This document shows, piece by piece, positions 1-7,745 of a DNA stretch of 64,000 bases (the stretch's first letter is position 1; the number at the start of each line of letters is the position of its first letter). The position numbers were made by a program, and so were the translations under genes. Origin of the DNA: Pseudomonas sp. St316 (GTDB lineage: Bacteria > Pseudomonadota > Gammaproteobacteria > Pseudomonadales > Pseudomonadaceae); NCBI RefSeq assembly GCF_018325905.1, contig NZ_AP021901.1, forward strand, positions 248,001-312,000, in the 5' to 3' direction. The notes beneath the pieces were generated by a model that was not told the origin of the DNA, made no database searches, and was given only the letters and a program-made list of their open reading frames with translations.

Positions 1-180
1 CAGCCTTCCATGGCACACCGCGCCCTTGGCCAGTGGTGCGCCGGCATGCGGGCATTTGCCCTGGAAGGCGCGCACCCGGTCGCCGGAGCGCAACAGCAGG
101 ATGGACGTGTCGTCGATTTTGACTTCTAGGCCGCGGTCTTCACGAACGTCGGCGAAACGGGCGACTTGATGCACAGACAT
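1..180 (-). CDS. Rieske-domain protein, N-terminal part (probably a Rieske/FAD oxidoreductase)
   Basis: Only the first 60 codons lie in the window; the gene runs off the left edge. The translation begins MSVHQVARFADVRED and continues to a Rieske-type [2Fe-2S] first half-site, C-P-H followed by AGAPLAKG, with a C-H-G-R-L just before the edge. This pattern resembles the N-terminal Rieske domain of AIF-like FAD/NAD oxidoreductases, but the second Cys/His pair and any FAD domain are outside the window. The start at 180 is chosen because a GGAG lies 7 bases upstream; an in-frame ATG at 186 would be only 2 bases from that GGAG. The assignment to a two-domain oxidoreductase is inference; a stand-alone Rieske ferredoxin is possible. 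Confidence 0.6.
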   Translation of the reverse strand, partial: MSVHQVARFADVREDRGLEVKIDDTSILLLRSGDRVRAFQGKCPHAGAPLAKGAVCHGRL

Positions 181-319
181 GCTCATTCTCCGGCAGGCGT
201 TTCTCTTTGGAGTCGCAGGGCCGGAACGAGTTTCAGCATAATTGTCACTGCAACCTTGGCGAAGCAGCGGCTATAGTTCGCAAGCCGTCCATGGCCAGAC
301 ACGCACAAGGTGCCCCGGT

Positions 320-880
320 ATGACCCGATTGAACTCCCTCTCCCCTTGGCTGGCGGCCGTCGCCCTGGTGCTGTGCGCACAAGGAGCTGTCCAGGCCGAG
401 GAGCGTTTTACCCTCAGCATCCCCGGCGTGTCGGACGACCGCCTCTTCACGGCGGCAGCAGCCAGTGATGCCAACACCTGTGGTGGCAAGAACATTTCTC
501 CGGCCTTGAGCTGGAACGCCGGCCCGCCCGGCACCCTCAGCTACGCCATCGTCATGTTGGACCCGGACGGTCAAAGGGGCCAAGGTGTCGACCACTGGAT
601 CCACTACGGTATCAAGGCCACCACGCGGCAGATTCCGGCGGGCGCCGGTACCAAGTCTTCGTTGGAAGGCATGAGCGGTATCAACAGCAAGAACACCCAC
701 GGCTACATCGGTCCTTGTCCGCCTATCGGCGACAGCGCTCACCACTACCTGATCCAGCTTTTCGCCCTGGACCTGCCGCCGGAAGCCCTGCCAGCTGATC
801 TCACTCGTGCCCAACTGATGGAAAAAATCAAAGGCCACGTCCTGCGCAACAGCAGCGTAGTGCGCCGCTACCACCGCTGA
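320..880 (+). CDS. Secreted YbhB/YbcL-type PEBP-family protein
   Basis: A 186-residue protein of the phosphatidylethanolamine-binding protein / Raf-kinase-inhibitor-like family. The start at 320 follows an AAGG and gives a Sec signal peptide with cleavage expected after VQA (about residue 26). Visible family landmarks are the D-x-N-T-C-G-G-K-N-I-S-P segment, the ligand-pocket strand IVMLDPDGQ, the histidines in DHWIHYGI, and a C-terminal LIQLFALDL. YbhB-like bacterial proteins are of the usual 150-190 residue size. Their ligand is unknown and periplasmic location is inferred from the signal peptide. An upstream in-frame ATG at 242 would add 26 residues in front of the signal peptide and is disfavoured. 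Confidence 0.85.
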   Translation: MTRLNSLSPWLAAVALVLCAQGAVQAEERFTLSIPGVSDDRLFTAAAASDANTCGGKNISPALSWNAGPPGTLSYAIVMLDPDGQRGQGVDHWIHYGIKATTRQIPAGAGTKSSLEGMSGINSKNTHGYIGPCPPIGDSAHHYLIQLFALDLPPEALPADLTRAQLMEKIKGHVLRNSSVVRRYHR

Positions 881-928
881 CCCAAGACAACACAACCCCT
901 GTTTAATCCGGGATATGGTCTACACCTT

Positions 929-972
929 GTGGCGAGGGACTTTGCTCGCGCTGGGCTGCGAAGCGGCCCCCC
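929..972. repeat. REP-like palindromic element, TGTGGCGAGGG family
   Basis: Begins TGTGGCGAGGGACTTTGCTC and continues into a GCTGGGCTGCGAAGC stretch. It matches the element at 13289-13383 and, inverted, the one at 2749-2790. It lies between the PEBP gene and the small gene that follows. Confidence 0.6.
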
Positions 973-1041
973 ATAAAATTGGCATCACGCGCCAAAAGCG
1001 AGCACTATCGAACCCCTGTTCACTCATGCCGGAGGATGGCG

Positions 1042-1215
1042 ATGACGCAGAAACCCGACGGCATCGCCCGCCTTCTGAACTGCCCCACCAAGGGCGATGA
1101 GATACGCCGGGCCATCGCCCAGAGCCGCAAGGATTTCCTGCCTGTCGACGAGGCCGAAGACGCCGAGCCAGGCCAGCCACCGGTTCAACCGGTGGACCAT
1201 GATCGCGACGACTGA
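1042..1215 (+). CDS. Small conserved-looking hypothetical protein, 57 aa
   Basis: I do not recognise a family. The ORF beginning MTQKPDGIARLLNC is supported by a strong GGAGG at 1031-1035, 6 bases before the ATG. The protein has a positively charged N-terminal half (DEIRRAIAQSRKDF) and a very acidic proline-rich tail ending HDRDD. There is no signal peptide or membrane segment. It sits 39 bases upstream of the MFS transporter on the same strand and could be co-transcribed with it. Confidence 0.55.
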   Translation: MTQKPDGIARLLNCPTKGDEIRRAIAQSRKDFLPVDEAEDAEPGQPPVQPVDHDRDD

Positions 1216-1254
1216 GCCGTCGTCCTCTCTCAAACTTATTGTTCAAATCTGCCT

Positions 1255-2568
1255 ATGACTGCCACCACTGTTCTACCCGGTGACCGATTCCGCCGATCCG
1301 ATTACAAGACCCTGGGCCTGGCCGCCTTGGGAGGTGCGCTGGAGATCTACGATTTCATCATCTTCGTCTTCTTCGCCCTGACCCTCAGCCAGTTGTTCTT
1401 CCCGCCACAAATGCCTGATTGGCTGCGCTTGCTGCAAAGCTTCGGGATTTTCGCCACCGGCTACCTGGCCCGGCCCCTGGGCGGCATTCTCATGGCGCAC
1501 TTCGCCGATCGCCTGGGACGCAAGCGCGTGTTCAGCCTGAGCATCCTGATGATGGCCTTGCCGTGCCTGCTCATCGGGGTGATGCCGACCTACGCGCAAA
1601 TCGGTTATTTCGCCCCGTTGCTGTTGCTGGCACTGCGTATCCTGCAGGGCGCGGCGGTGGGCGGCGAGGTGCCCAGCGCCTGGGTGTTCGTGGCCGAACA
1701 TGCGCCACTGCATCATCGCGGCTATGCCTTGGGTTTCCTCCAGGCCGGCCTGACCTTCGGCTACTTGCTGGGCGCCTTGACCGCAACAGCGCTGGCGCGG
1801 ATCTACACGCCGGCAGAGATTCTCGATTACGCCTGGCGCCTGCCGTTCCTGCTCGGTGGGGTCTTCGGCGTGATTGGCGTCTGGTTGCGTCGCTGGCTGA
1901 GTGAAACGCCGATCTTCATGGCCCTGCAAGCCAATCGCGAGGGTGCTGCGGAACTGCCGTTGCGCACCGTCCTGCGCGACCACCGCCAGGCTTTGCTGCC
2001 GGCTGCGATCCTGACCTGCGTGCTGACCTCTGCCGTGGTGGTGTTCGTGGTCATCACCCCGACCGTTATGCAGAAAAGCTTCGGCATGACCCCCAGCCAC
2101 ACCTTCGCCCTGAGCAGCCTGGGTATCGTGTTCCTGAACATCGGCTGTGTCCTGGCCGGCCTCATCGTCGACCGCATCGGCGCCTGGCGCACCGTCATGC
2201 TCTACAGCCTGCTGCTGCCGGTGGGCATCGCCGTGCTCTACGCCAGCCTGATCAGTGGAGGCGCCTGGCTGGGCCTGGCCTACGCCGTGGCCGGCCTGGG
2301 TTGCGGCGTGGTGGGTGCGGTGCCTTCGGTGATGGTCAGCCTGTTCCCGCCGAAGATCCGCGTGTCCGGCATCTCGCTCACCTACAACATCGCCTATGCG
2401 TTGTGGGCGAGCATGACGCCGTTGATGCTGATTGCATTGGTGCCGTGGAGCCCATGGGTGTGCGTGGCGTATTGCGGTGTGATGGGGGCGGTGGGCGTGG
2501 CTGCGGCGGCGTATTTTCCAAGGCGACATGGTAAGGCTGCGCAGCCGTCATTGGCCTGTGAGTCCTGA
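1255..2568 (+). CDS. MFS transporter, metabolite:H+ symporter type
   Basis: A 437-residue, 12-helix major facilitator. The loop between helices 2 and 3 carries the family signature (AHFADRLGRKR, about residue 82), and the ALEIYDFIIF segment in helix 1 followed by GYLARPLGG is typical of the metabolite:H+ symporter (MHS) subfamily, which includes ShiA-, ProP- and KgtP-like proteins for dicarboxylates, osmolytes and shikimate. Substrate cannot be read from the sequence. There is no strong Shine-Dalgarno before the ATG at 1255, but it is the first Met and precedes helix 1 by a normal distance. Confidence 0.85.
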   Translation: MTATTVLPGDRFRRSDYKTLGLAALGGALEIYDFIIFVFFALTLSQLFFPPQMPDWLRLLQSFGIFATGYLARPLGGILMAHFADRLGRKRVFSLSILMMALPCLLIGVMPTYAQIGYFAPLLLLALRILQGAAVGGEVPSAWVFVAEHAPLHHRGYALGFLQAGLTFGYLLGALTATALARIYTPAEILDYAWRLPFLLGGVFGVIGVWLRRWLSETPIFMALQANREGAAELPLRTVLRDHRQALLPAAILTCVLTSAVVVFVVITPTVMQKSFGMTPSHTFALSSLGIVFLNIGCVLAGLIVDRIGAWRTVMLYSLLLPVGIAVLYASLISGGAWLGLAYAVAGLGCGVVGAVPSVMVSLFPPKIRVSGISLTYNIAYALWASMTPLMLIALVPWSPWVCVAYCGVMGAVGVAAAAYFPRRHGKAAQPSLACES

Positions 2569-2748
2569 TCCGGCCTGTCAAAGGCGCTGATGGGCAGCGC
2601 CAACGGCTGGTAATCGGCCAGCAGGGCGCAGACGGTTCCCTGGCGAACATCGGCAGCGAACAACCACTGCGGTGAAAGCGAAACGCCCGGACCCGAAAGC
2701 GCCATCCCGACTGACCGGGCTGGCGCTCCAGTGCGAAGCACTCATGTA

Positions 2749-2790
2749 AGGGCCGCTTCACAGCCCAGCGGGAGCAAGCGCCCTCGCCAC
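2749..2790. repeat. REP-like element, half of the TGTGGCGAGGG family
   Basis: Contains GCAGCCCAGCGGGAGCAAG-like and CCCTCGCCAC sequence, the reverse complement of the element seen at 929 and 13289. It lies in the 245-base space between the convergent MFS and lipoprotein genes. The rest of that space shows no gene. Confidence 0.5.
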
Positions 2791-2813
2791 AATGACTTCG
2801 ACTGGCGGGGCAG

Positions 2814-3401
2814 TTACAGCAACCGCCGCTGTACAGCCTCTTCCAACGTGCTGCGCGTCAGGGCTTGCACCACGTCACGGGTGTCCTGCTGGAACGGAAT
2901 GCCAAAAATCAGTACCAGATGCATCCAGGTTCGCACCGACTCACTCTTCTGCACGCGCCCCAGTTCCTTGCCGTCCTTGTCCTTGAACACCGTTTCGAGG
3001 GTAAAGGTGTTCTCGGCCGTGGAGGGGATCACGAAAAATGTCGCGCCGGTGATGATGGCCGAGGCCATGCTGAACTGTTCGTTGTTGCTCAAGGTGGCTT
3101 CGGCGTAGATGTCCGACTCGACCTTGTCGGTGCTGACCCGCGCGAAGCGCCCGGAATCGCGGAACGTCTCGGCCACGGACGTTTCCCATGCGGTGGCCTG
3201 GGCGCCCGAAGCGGCCACGGCCGGGCCGCTGTTGACCTGGTTCTGCGCGGTGGTGCGCAGGAAGGCGCTGGGTTTGGCGGCGGGCGTGGCGGCGGCCGGT
3301 GGCCAGGTCTTCACGTCAGGTAATTCGTGTTGCGAGTAGGACACGCAGCCGGTCAGCAGGACGGCGGCCAGCACCAGGCTGTGTTTGATGAAACCCATCA
3401 T
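2814..3401 (-). CDS. Lipoprotein, CVSY type, function unknown
   Basis: A 195-residue protein with a lipoprotein signal: MMGFIKHSLVLAAVLLTGC, with the lipobox LTGC and an SYS after the cysteine. The mature part has an alanine/proline-rich linker and a segment resembling the downstream neighbour at 3412-4023, whose lipobox is followed by the same CVSY. Both may descend from one duplication. Serine at +2/+3 rather than aspartate suggests outer-membrane sorting by the Lol rule. No enzymatic motif is visible. The start may be either of two adjacent Met codons (3401 or 3398). Confidence 0.75.
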   Translation of the reverse strand: MMGFIKHSLVLAAVLLTGCVSYSQHELPDVKTWPPAAATPAAKPSAFLRTTAQNQVNSGPAVAASGAQATAWETSVAETFRDSGRFARVSTDKVESDIYAEATLSNNEQFSMASAIITGATFFVIPSTAENTFTLETVFKDKDGKELGRVQKSESVRTWMHLVLIFGIPFQQDTRDVVQALTRSTLEEAVQRRLL

Positions 3402-3411
3402 GTGTTGCTCC

Positions 3412-4023
3412 TTATTGTTTGGCCAGGCGTGCGGTGGCGGTGTCCAGCAGCTGTGCGACCAACTGGTTCATTTGCTGGGCACCCATGGTTGGCGCCCAAT
3501 ATTCGCGGCCATACAGGCCAACATTGCGCTCCAGCTTGACCTCTTCCTTGGCCGCAGCCAGTTCCTTGCCGTCGCGGTCGACGATCACCAGATTGCCGGC
3601 GACGTCGAAACTGTCGACATAGATAGGGCCGTTAACCCAGATCCAGACCGTCAGCGTCAGCAACGCGCCAGGGAAGTAGCCCGGGTGCGGGGCGCGATGA
3701 CCTTTGAGGGACGTCATGTTGAACTTGAGCAACACATCGTTCTCGCCCAGGCGTGTCGGGTATTCGGTGACCTGCTTGAAGTAGCCGCCGGTTTGCACGT
3801 ACTGATTGAGCTGGGCCGTGAGCGAGCGGCTGATGGCCGTGCGCGTGGCATCGTTGACATCGGGGGCAGTCACGGCGACATCGGCGATTTGTGCGATACG
3901 CGGGCTGCTGACGGGAGCCGGGTGTTGCGGAGCGCCCACTGGGCCGGTGACGGTGTAGGACACGCAGCCGGTCATCGACAGGGTGGCGATGAGGGCAGTG
4001 GCCTTGAGAAGTGTTTTGAACAC
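3412..4023 (-). CDS. Lipoprotein, CVSY type, paralogous neighbour
   Basis: A 203-residue lipoprotein beginning MFKTLLKATALIATLSMTGC, followed by VSY as in the gene 10 bases downstream on the same strand. The pair therefore looks like a two-gene operon of related outer-membrane lipoproteins. The mature sequence includes a long hydrophobic strand (ALLTLTVWIWVNGPIYVDSF, about residues 120-140), then conserved-looking YGREYWAPTMG near the C terminus. No known catalytic motif is seen and I cannot name a function. Confidence 0.75.
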   Translation of the reverse strand: MFKTLLKATALIATLSMTGCVSYTVTGPVGAPQHPAPVSSPRIAQIADVAVTAPDVNDATRTAISRSLTAQLNQYVQTGGYFKQVTEYPTRLGENDVLLKFNMTSLKGHRAPHPGYFPGALLTLTVWIWVNGPIYVDSFDVAGNLVIVDRDGKELAAAKEEVKLERNVGLYGREYWAPTMGAQQMNQLVAQLLDTATARLAKQ

Positions 4024-4162
4024 GGAATGTCCTTATAGGGTTGATGGCACTTTAGTGTCTCGACTTGGGGGCCGGTAACTTGAGGGAAAACCAGAACGGT
4101 ATCAAGGGGCTGGAGAGGAAAATGGCGAGGCCTGTCAGCCGCCGGAAAATAATTTCAACCGG

Positions 4163-4193
4163 TTAACCCGAACCGTGAGTGCGTTGCGTCTGA
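4163..4193 (+). promoter_or_regulatory. Possible ECF-type promoter before the vWA lipoprotein gene
   Basis: TTAACCC (4163-4169) and CGTCTGA (4187-4193) are spaced about 17 bases and resemble -35 and -10 elements of group-IV sigma factors. Because an ECF sigma gene lies downstream at 6076, autoregulation is conceivable. The match is by eye only and could be chance. Confidence 0.25.
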
Positions 4194-4230
4194 GCTTGTG
4201 TACGAATCATTCACTCACGAGGTTCAGTCC

Positions 4231-5904
4231 ATGTCCCGTCCACTCCCCTTTATGCGTCCTGCTGCCCAGGGCTTCGCCGTGACTTTGCTGGTGGCGTTGG
4301 CCGGTTGTGGGTTGTCTTCCCGAGAGGCTGCCAGGCCGTCCGAACCGGTGGCCGTGGCGCCCAGCGTCGTACCGCAAGGCGAGCTCACCGAAGTGCGCCA
4401 GTCGACGGTCAAGCGCATGCTCATGAAGCCGGCATCGATGCCCGCCCCGAGCGTGGCGAGCGATGCCATCGCCGCAGGTTACCGCGACGAATCGCGTGAG
4501 CAGTACGAAAAACTGCCGGATAACCCGATCCACAGCGTTGCCGAAACGCCGGTCTCGACCTTCAGCGTGGATGTCGACACCGGCAGCTATGCCAATGTGC
4601 GCCGTTTGCTCAATCAAGGCAGCCTGCCGCCCGAAGGGGCCGTGCGACTGGAGGAAATGGTCAACTACTTTCCTTACCACTACGCCCTGCCCACCGACGG
4701 TTCGCCCTTTGGCGTGACCACCGAGGTGGCCCCATCGCCGTGGAACCCCCACACCCGCTTGCTGCGCATCGGCATCAAGGCCAGCGACCGTGCCGTGGCG
4801 GATCTGGCGCCGGCCAACCTGGTATTCCTGGTGGACGTATCCGGTTCCATGGACCGTCGCGAAGGGCTGCCGCTGGTCAAGAGCACGCTGAAACTGCTGG
4901 TGGACCAATTGCGCGATCAGGATCGGGTGTCCCTGGTGGTCTATGCCGGTGAATCCCGGGTGGTGCTCAAGCCCACCTCGGGGCGCGACAAGGTGAAAAT
5001 CCGCAACGCCATCGACCAACTCGATGCCGGTGGTTCAACCGCAGGGGCGTCGGGTATCGAACTGGCCTATCAAATGGCTCGGGAAAGCTTTATCGACAAG
5101 GGCATCAACCGCATCCTGCTGGCCACCGATGGCGACTTCAACGTCGGCGTCAGTGATTTCGACAGTCTCAAGCAGATGGCGGTGGATCAGCGTAAAAGCG
5201 GCGTCTCCCTGACGACGCTGGGCTTCGGTGTGGATAACTACAATGAACACCTGATGGAGCAATTGGCCGATGCGGGTGACGGTAACTATGCCTACATCGA
5301 CAACCTGCTCGAAGCGCGCAAGGTGTTGGTGGACCAGCTCAGCTCAACCCTGGCGGTGGTGGCGCGGGATGTGAAGTTGCAGGTGGAGTTCAACCCCGCC
5401 CAAGTCAGCGAATATCGCCTGTTGGGGTATGAGAACCGCGCACTCAAGCGTGAGGATTTCAACAACGACAAGGTCGATGCGGGTGAGATCGGTGCCGGGC
5501 ATACGGTGACGGCCTTGTATGAAATTGTCCCCAAGGGCCAGCCGGGCTGGTTGGAGCCGCTGCGTTATGCCAGCACGCCCCAGTCGGAGGGTAAATCAGG
5601 CGAATTGGCGATGTTGCGCGTACGCTACAAACCCGCTGAGGGCGGTAGCAGCCGATTGATCGAGCATCCCATTGCGGGCGTGCAGAACGACGACAAGCCT
5701 AGCGATGACCTGCGTTTCTCCGCCGCCGTGGCGGCCTTCGCCCAGCAGCTCAAGGGGGATGGGCGTTACACTGGAACGATGAGCTTGAAGGACACTGCAC
5801 AATTGGCCCGCTCGGCCCGAGGTGACGACCCGTTTGGCTTGCGCGGCGAGTTTGTGCAGTTGGTGGAGCTTGCCCAGAGCCTCGAGCCTGCGCCCAAACG
5901 CTGA
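4231..5904 (+). CDS. YfbK-like von Willebrand factor A lipoprotein
   Basis: A 557-residue protein starting at an ATG 8 bases after GAGG. The N terminus is a lipoprotein signal (lipobox ALAGC, Cys 26). It is followed by a von Willebrand_2 type segment (about residues 90-180, with FSVDVDTGSYANVRR), a vWA domain with an intact MIDAS motif DVSGSM (about residue 200), threonine and aspartate further on (TDGDFNVG), and a C-terminal DUF3520-like region. Proteins of this layout are annotated YfbK-like. The vWA domain should bind a divalent ion and a protein partner; the partner is unknown. The next genes are an ECF sigma factor and a membrane protein, so a role in envelope signalling is a reasonable inference. 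Confidence 0.85.
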   Translation: MSRPLPFMRPAAQGFAVTLLVALAGCGLSSREAARPSEPVAVAPSVVPQGELTEVRQSTVKRMLMKPASMPAPSVASDAIAAGYRDESREQYEKLPDNPIHSVAETPVSTFSVDVDTGSYANVRRLLNQGSLPPEGAVRLEEMVNYFPYHYALPTDGSPFGVTTEVAPSPWNPHTRLLRIGIKASDRAVADLAPANLVFLVDVSGSMDRREGLPLVKSTLKLLVDQLRDQDRVSLVVYAGESRVVLKPTSGRDKVKIRNAIDQLDAGGSTAGASGIELAYQMARESFIDKGINRILLATDGDFNVGVSDFDSLKQMAVDQRKSGVSLTTLGFGVDNYNEHLMEQLADAGDGNYAYIDNLLEARKVLVDQLSSTLAVVARDVKLQVEFNPAQVSEYRLLGYENRALKREDFNNDKVDAGEIGAGHTVTALYEIVPKGQPGWLEPLRYASTPQSEGKSGELAMLRVRYKPAEGGSSRLIEHPIAGVQNDDKPSDDLRFSAAVAAFAQQLKGDGRYTGTMSLKDTAQLARSARGDDPFGLRGEFVQLVELAQSLEPAPKR

Positions 5905-5930
5905 TCCTGGCCACAGCGGGGATCAGAATG

Positions 5931-6016
5931 TAGGAGCGAGCTTGCTCGCGATGGCGTCGGATCAGTCAATGATGAGCATGACCGGTCCACCGCTATCGCG
6001 AGCAAGCTCGCACACA
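5931..6016. repeat. REPIN (inverted REP pair) between vWA gene and sigma gene
   Basis: One arm reads GGAGCGAGCTTGCTCGCGAT and the second arm ATCGCGAGCAAGCTCG, about 40 bases apart. It occupies most of the space between the vWA gene and the sigma factor and may reduce read-through or protect mRNA ends. Confidence 0.8.
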
Positions 6017-6075
6017 AGGTTCCCTTGTTGTCTGCCAGACTGTGTGCAATGACCGGAAAGGAGTTCGTCACCTAC

Positions 6076-6648
6076 ATGCCCGCTGCGCTTGATTCTCCCA
6101 GCGACGAATCGCTGCTGGCCCGCTACCGCAACGGCGACGGGGCTTCTTTTGAAGTCCTCTACGCGCGCCATCGGCAAGGGCTTTACCGTTTCCTGGTGTC
6201 CTTGAGCAACAAAGCCGAATTGGCCGAGGAGGTTTTCCAGGAGACTTGGCTCAGCCTGATTCGCAGCACCACCCAGCCACAAGGCCGGGCGAGTTTTCGT
6301 ACCTGGCTGTTCCAGATTGCCCGCAACCGCTTGATCGATAACTGGCGCAAACACGGGGTCCACACCCCGTTGCATGACAGTTACGACGAGCAGCTTCACG
6401 TCCAGCCCGACGACACCGGCAGCCCTGAGCAACAGTTGAGCTTGAGCCGCGATCAGGCCCGTCTCGACGCCGCGTTGCAGGCCTTGCCCGAGGATCAGCG
6501 GGAGGTCTTCCTGCTGCGCCTGCACGGCGACCTGGAGCTGCCGCAGATCGCCGCCTTGACCGGCGCTCCGCTGGAAACGGTCAAAAGCCGCTTGCGTTAC
6601 GCCCAGCAGAAATTGCAGCGACTGCTGGCCGAGGAGGTACCTGCATGA
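6076..6648 (+). CDS. ECF (sigma-70 family, group IV) RNA polymerase sigma factor
   Basis: A protein of about 190 residues with the sigma-70 region 2 (YARHRQGLYRFLVSLSNKAELAEEVFQETW, then FRTWLFQIARNRLID) and region 4 (ALPEDQREVFLLRLHGDLELPQIAALTGAPLETVKSRLRYA with a helix-turn-helix). These are the core-binding and -10/-35 recognition parts of an extracytoplasmic-function sigma factor. The start at 6076 lies 12 bases after AAAGGAG; an alternative ATG at 6049 lacks a clear ribosome site. Its TGA overlaps the ATG of the next gene (ATGA), indicating translational coupling to a likely regulator. Confidence 0.85.
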   Translation: MPAALDSPSDESLLARYRNGDGASFEVLYARHRQGLYRFLVSLSNKAELAEEVFQETWLSLIRSTTQPQGRASFRTWLFQIARNRLIDNWRKHGVHTPLHDSYDEQLHVQPDDTGSPEQQLSLSRDQARLDAALQALPEDQREVFLLRLHGDLELPQIAALTGAPLETVKSRLRYAQQKLQRLLAEEVPA

Positions 6649-7262
6649 TTGATTCCAAACACACTCCGGATCCCGACGACGAAATGCTGATCGAGCATTT
6701 TCGCCAACACGCCAGTGCCGAGCCGCCGGCCTCCCTGGACGCCTTCATCCTGGCCACCGCCCGCCGTGAAGCCCCGACGCCGACGCCAGGCCTGTGGTCG
6801 CGCTGGCTGCAAGCCTGCCAACGGCCGCGTTGGCAAATGGCATTCGCCACGGTCGCCGGTGTGGCGCTGATGATCGGCCTGGTGCTGCGTTCGCCCGTGC
6901 CCCATGACGAGCTGTCCTCACCCGCCTCGATGGAGTTTTCCGCCGATCGGCAAGCACCCGCCGTTGCCGCGGCACCGCCGCCGGCCATGCCCGCCCCAGC
7001 CCCGATCACCCGCATGGAGCTCCAGGGCGAACTGACCCGTGACCCGGTAAGCCCGATGCAATCCTTGGCGCAAAAGCCTGCGGCGAAAATGAGCAAATCC
7101 GCGCCGGCAGCCTTGCCATCGCTGGAGCAAAGCCTGATGGAAATCCTGCGGTTGCGCGAAGCGGGTGAGGGCAAGGCCGCTGATGAGAAGTTACTGGCGT
7201 TGCACGAGCGTTTTCCCAAGGAAGACCTGCCGGCGCGGTTGGAGGCGTTGCAAAAGCGTTGA
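6645..7262 (+). CDS. Putative anti-sigma factor / single-pass membrane protein
   Basis: A 205-residue protein translated from an ATG that overlaps the sigma stop codon. Residues about 1-60 are a charged cytoplasmic part, one hydrophobic helix follows ([19 protein letters not shown], about residues 65-83), then an Ala/Pro-rich linker and a helical C-terminal part in the periplasm ([29 protein letters not shown]). There is no zinc-finger HxxxCxxC, so it is not a ZAS-type anti-sigma. The anti-sigma role is inferred from coupling to the ECF gene and the topology. Confidence 0.6.
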   Translation: MIDSKHTPDPDDEMLIEHFRQHASAEPPASLDAFILATARREAPTPTPGLWSRWLQACQRPRWQMAFATVAGVALMIGLVLRSPVPHDELSSPASMEFSADRQAPAVAAAPPPAMPAPAPITRMELQGELTRDPVSPMQSLAQKPAAKMSKSAPAALPSLEQSLMEILRLREAGEGKAADEKLLALHERFPKEDLPARLEALQKR

Positions 7263-7276
7263 GTGAGCGCCCACAA

Positions 7277-7308
7277 AAAAGCCCCAGGCCTTGCGACCTG
7301 GGGCTTTT
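7277..7308. terminator. Bidirectional intrinsic terminator
   Basis: A perfect 12-bp stem, AAAAGCCCCAGG with CCTGGGGCTTTT, around an 8-base loop, flanked by A and T runs. It can end both the sigma/anti-sigma transcript on the plus strand and the tRNA-Arg transcript on the minus strand. Confidence 0.85.
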
Positions 7309-7319
7309 GATTCTGAAGA

Positions 7320-7396
7320 TGGTGCACCAGGCGGGATTCGAACCCACGACCCCTGCCTTCGGAGGGCAGTACTCTATCCAGCTGAGCTACTGGTGC
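7320..7396 (-). tRNA. tRNA-Arg (anticodon CCG)
   Basis: Read on the minus strand, the 77-base sequence begins GCACCAGTAGCTCAGCTGG and ends with an encoded CCA. The acceptor stem GCACCAG pairs with CTGGTGC. The anticodon stem CTGCC/GGCAG encloses the loop CTCCGAA, giving anticodon CCG for the codon CGG. The T arm contains GGTTCGAATCC. All cloverleaf arms are intact. Confidence 0.95.
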
Positions 7397-7745
7397 AACG
7401 CGGGCGCCATGATACTCATATGCGTGGCGGGCGTCCATGCTACTGAATCGCCTGCGTTTTCATGCGGTTCTGCGGCTCTTGGCTACGCTGATCAGAAAAA
7501 GCGGGCAAATTCGGCTTTTTCGTTCTTTTTTTCGAACAGCCTATTGTCCTTCACCCCTATCGGCCCTAGGATTCGTTTGAGATTTCAAACGCTCTTGTCT
7601 GGGTGCTGAACCGCACGTCTGTGCTTATGTGCGTTATTTCTGTGCTTCAGCCCGGTGAATGATTTCCCTGACGGCAGCCCTTGAGGCGCCTTTCTACAAA
7701 TCTAATTCGCTCCGCGCGTGCGCGGTGCTGTTAAGGAAAGCCGAC
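7397..7745. other. Intergenic region between tRNA-Arg and gabD
   Basis: About 350 bases with no convincing gene. It holds an AT-rich stretch with an inverted repeat GTTC-T7-GAAC near 7523-7538, and another small palindrome TTTGAGATTTCAAA near 7577. These could be promoter or terminator elements for the tRNA (read away to the left) and for gabD; no consensus promoter is clear. An AAGGA lies 8 bases before the gabD ATG. Confidence 0.4.
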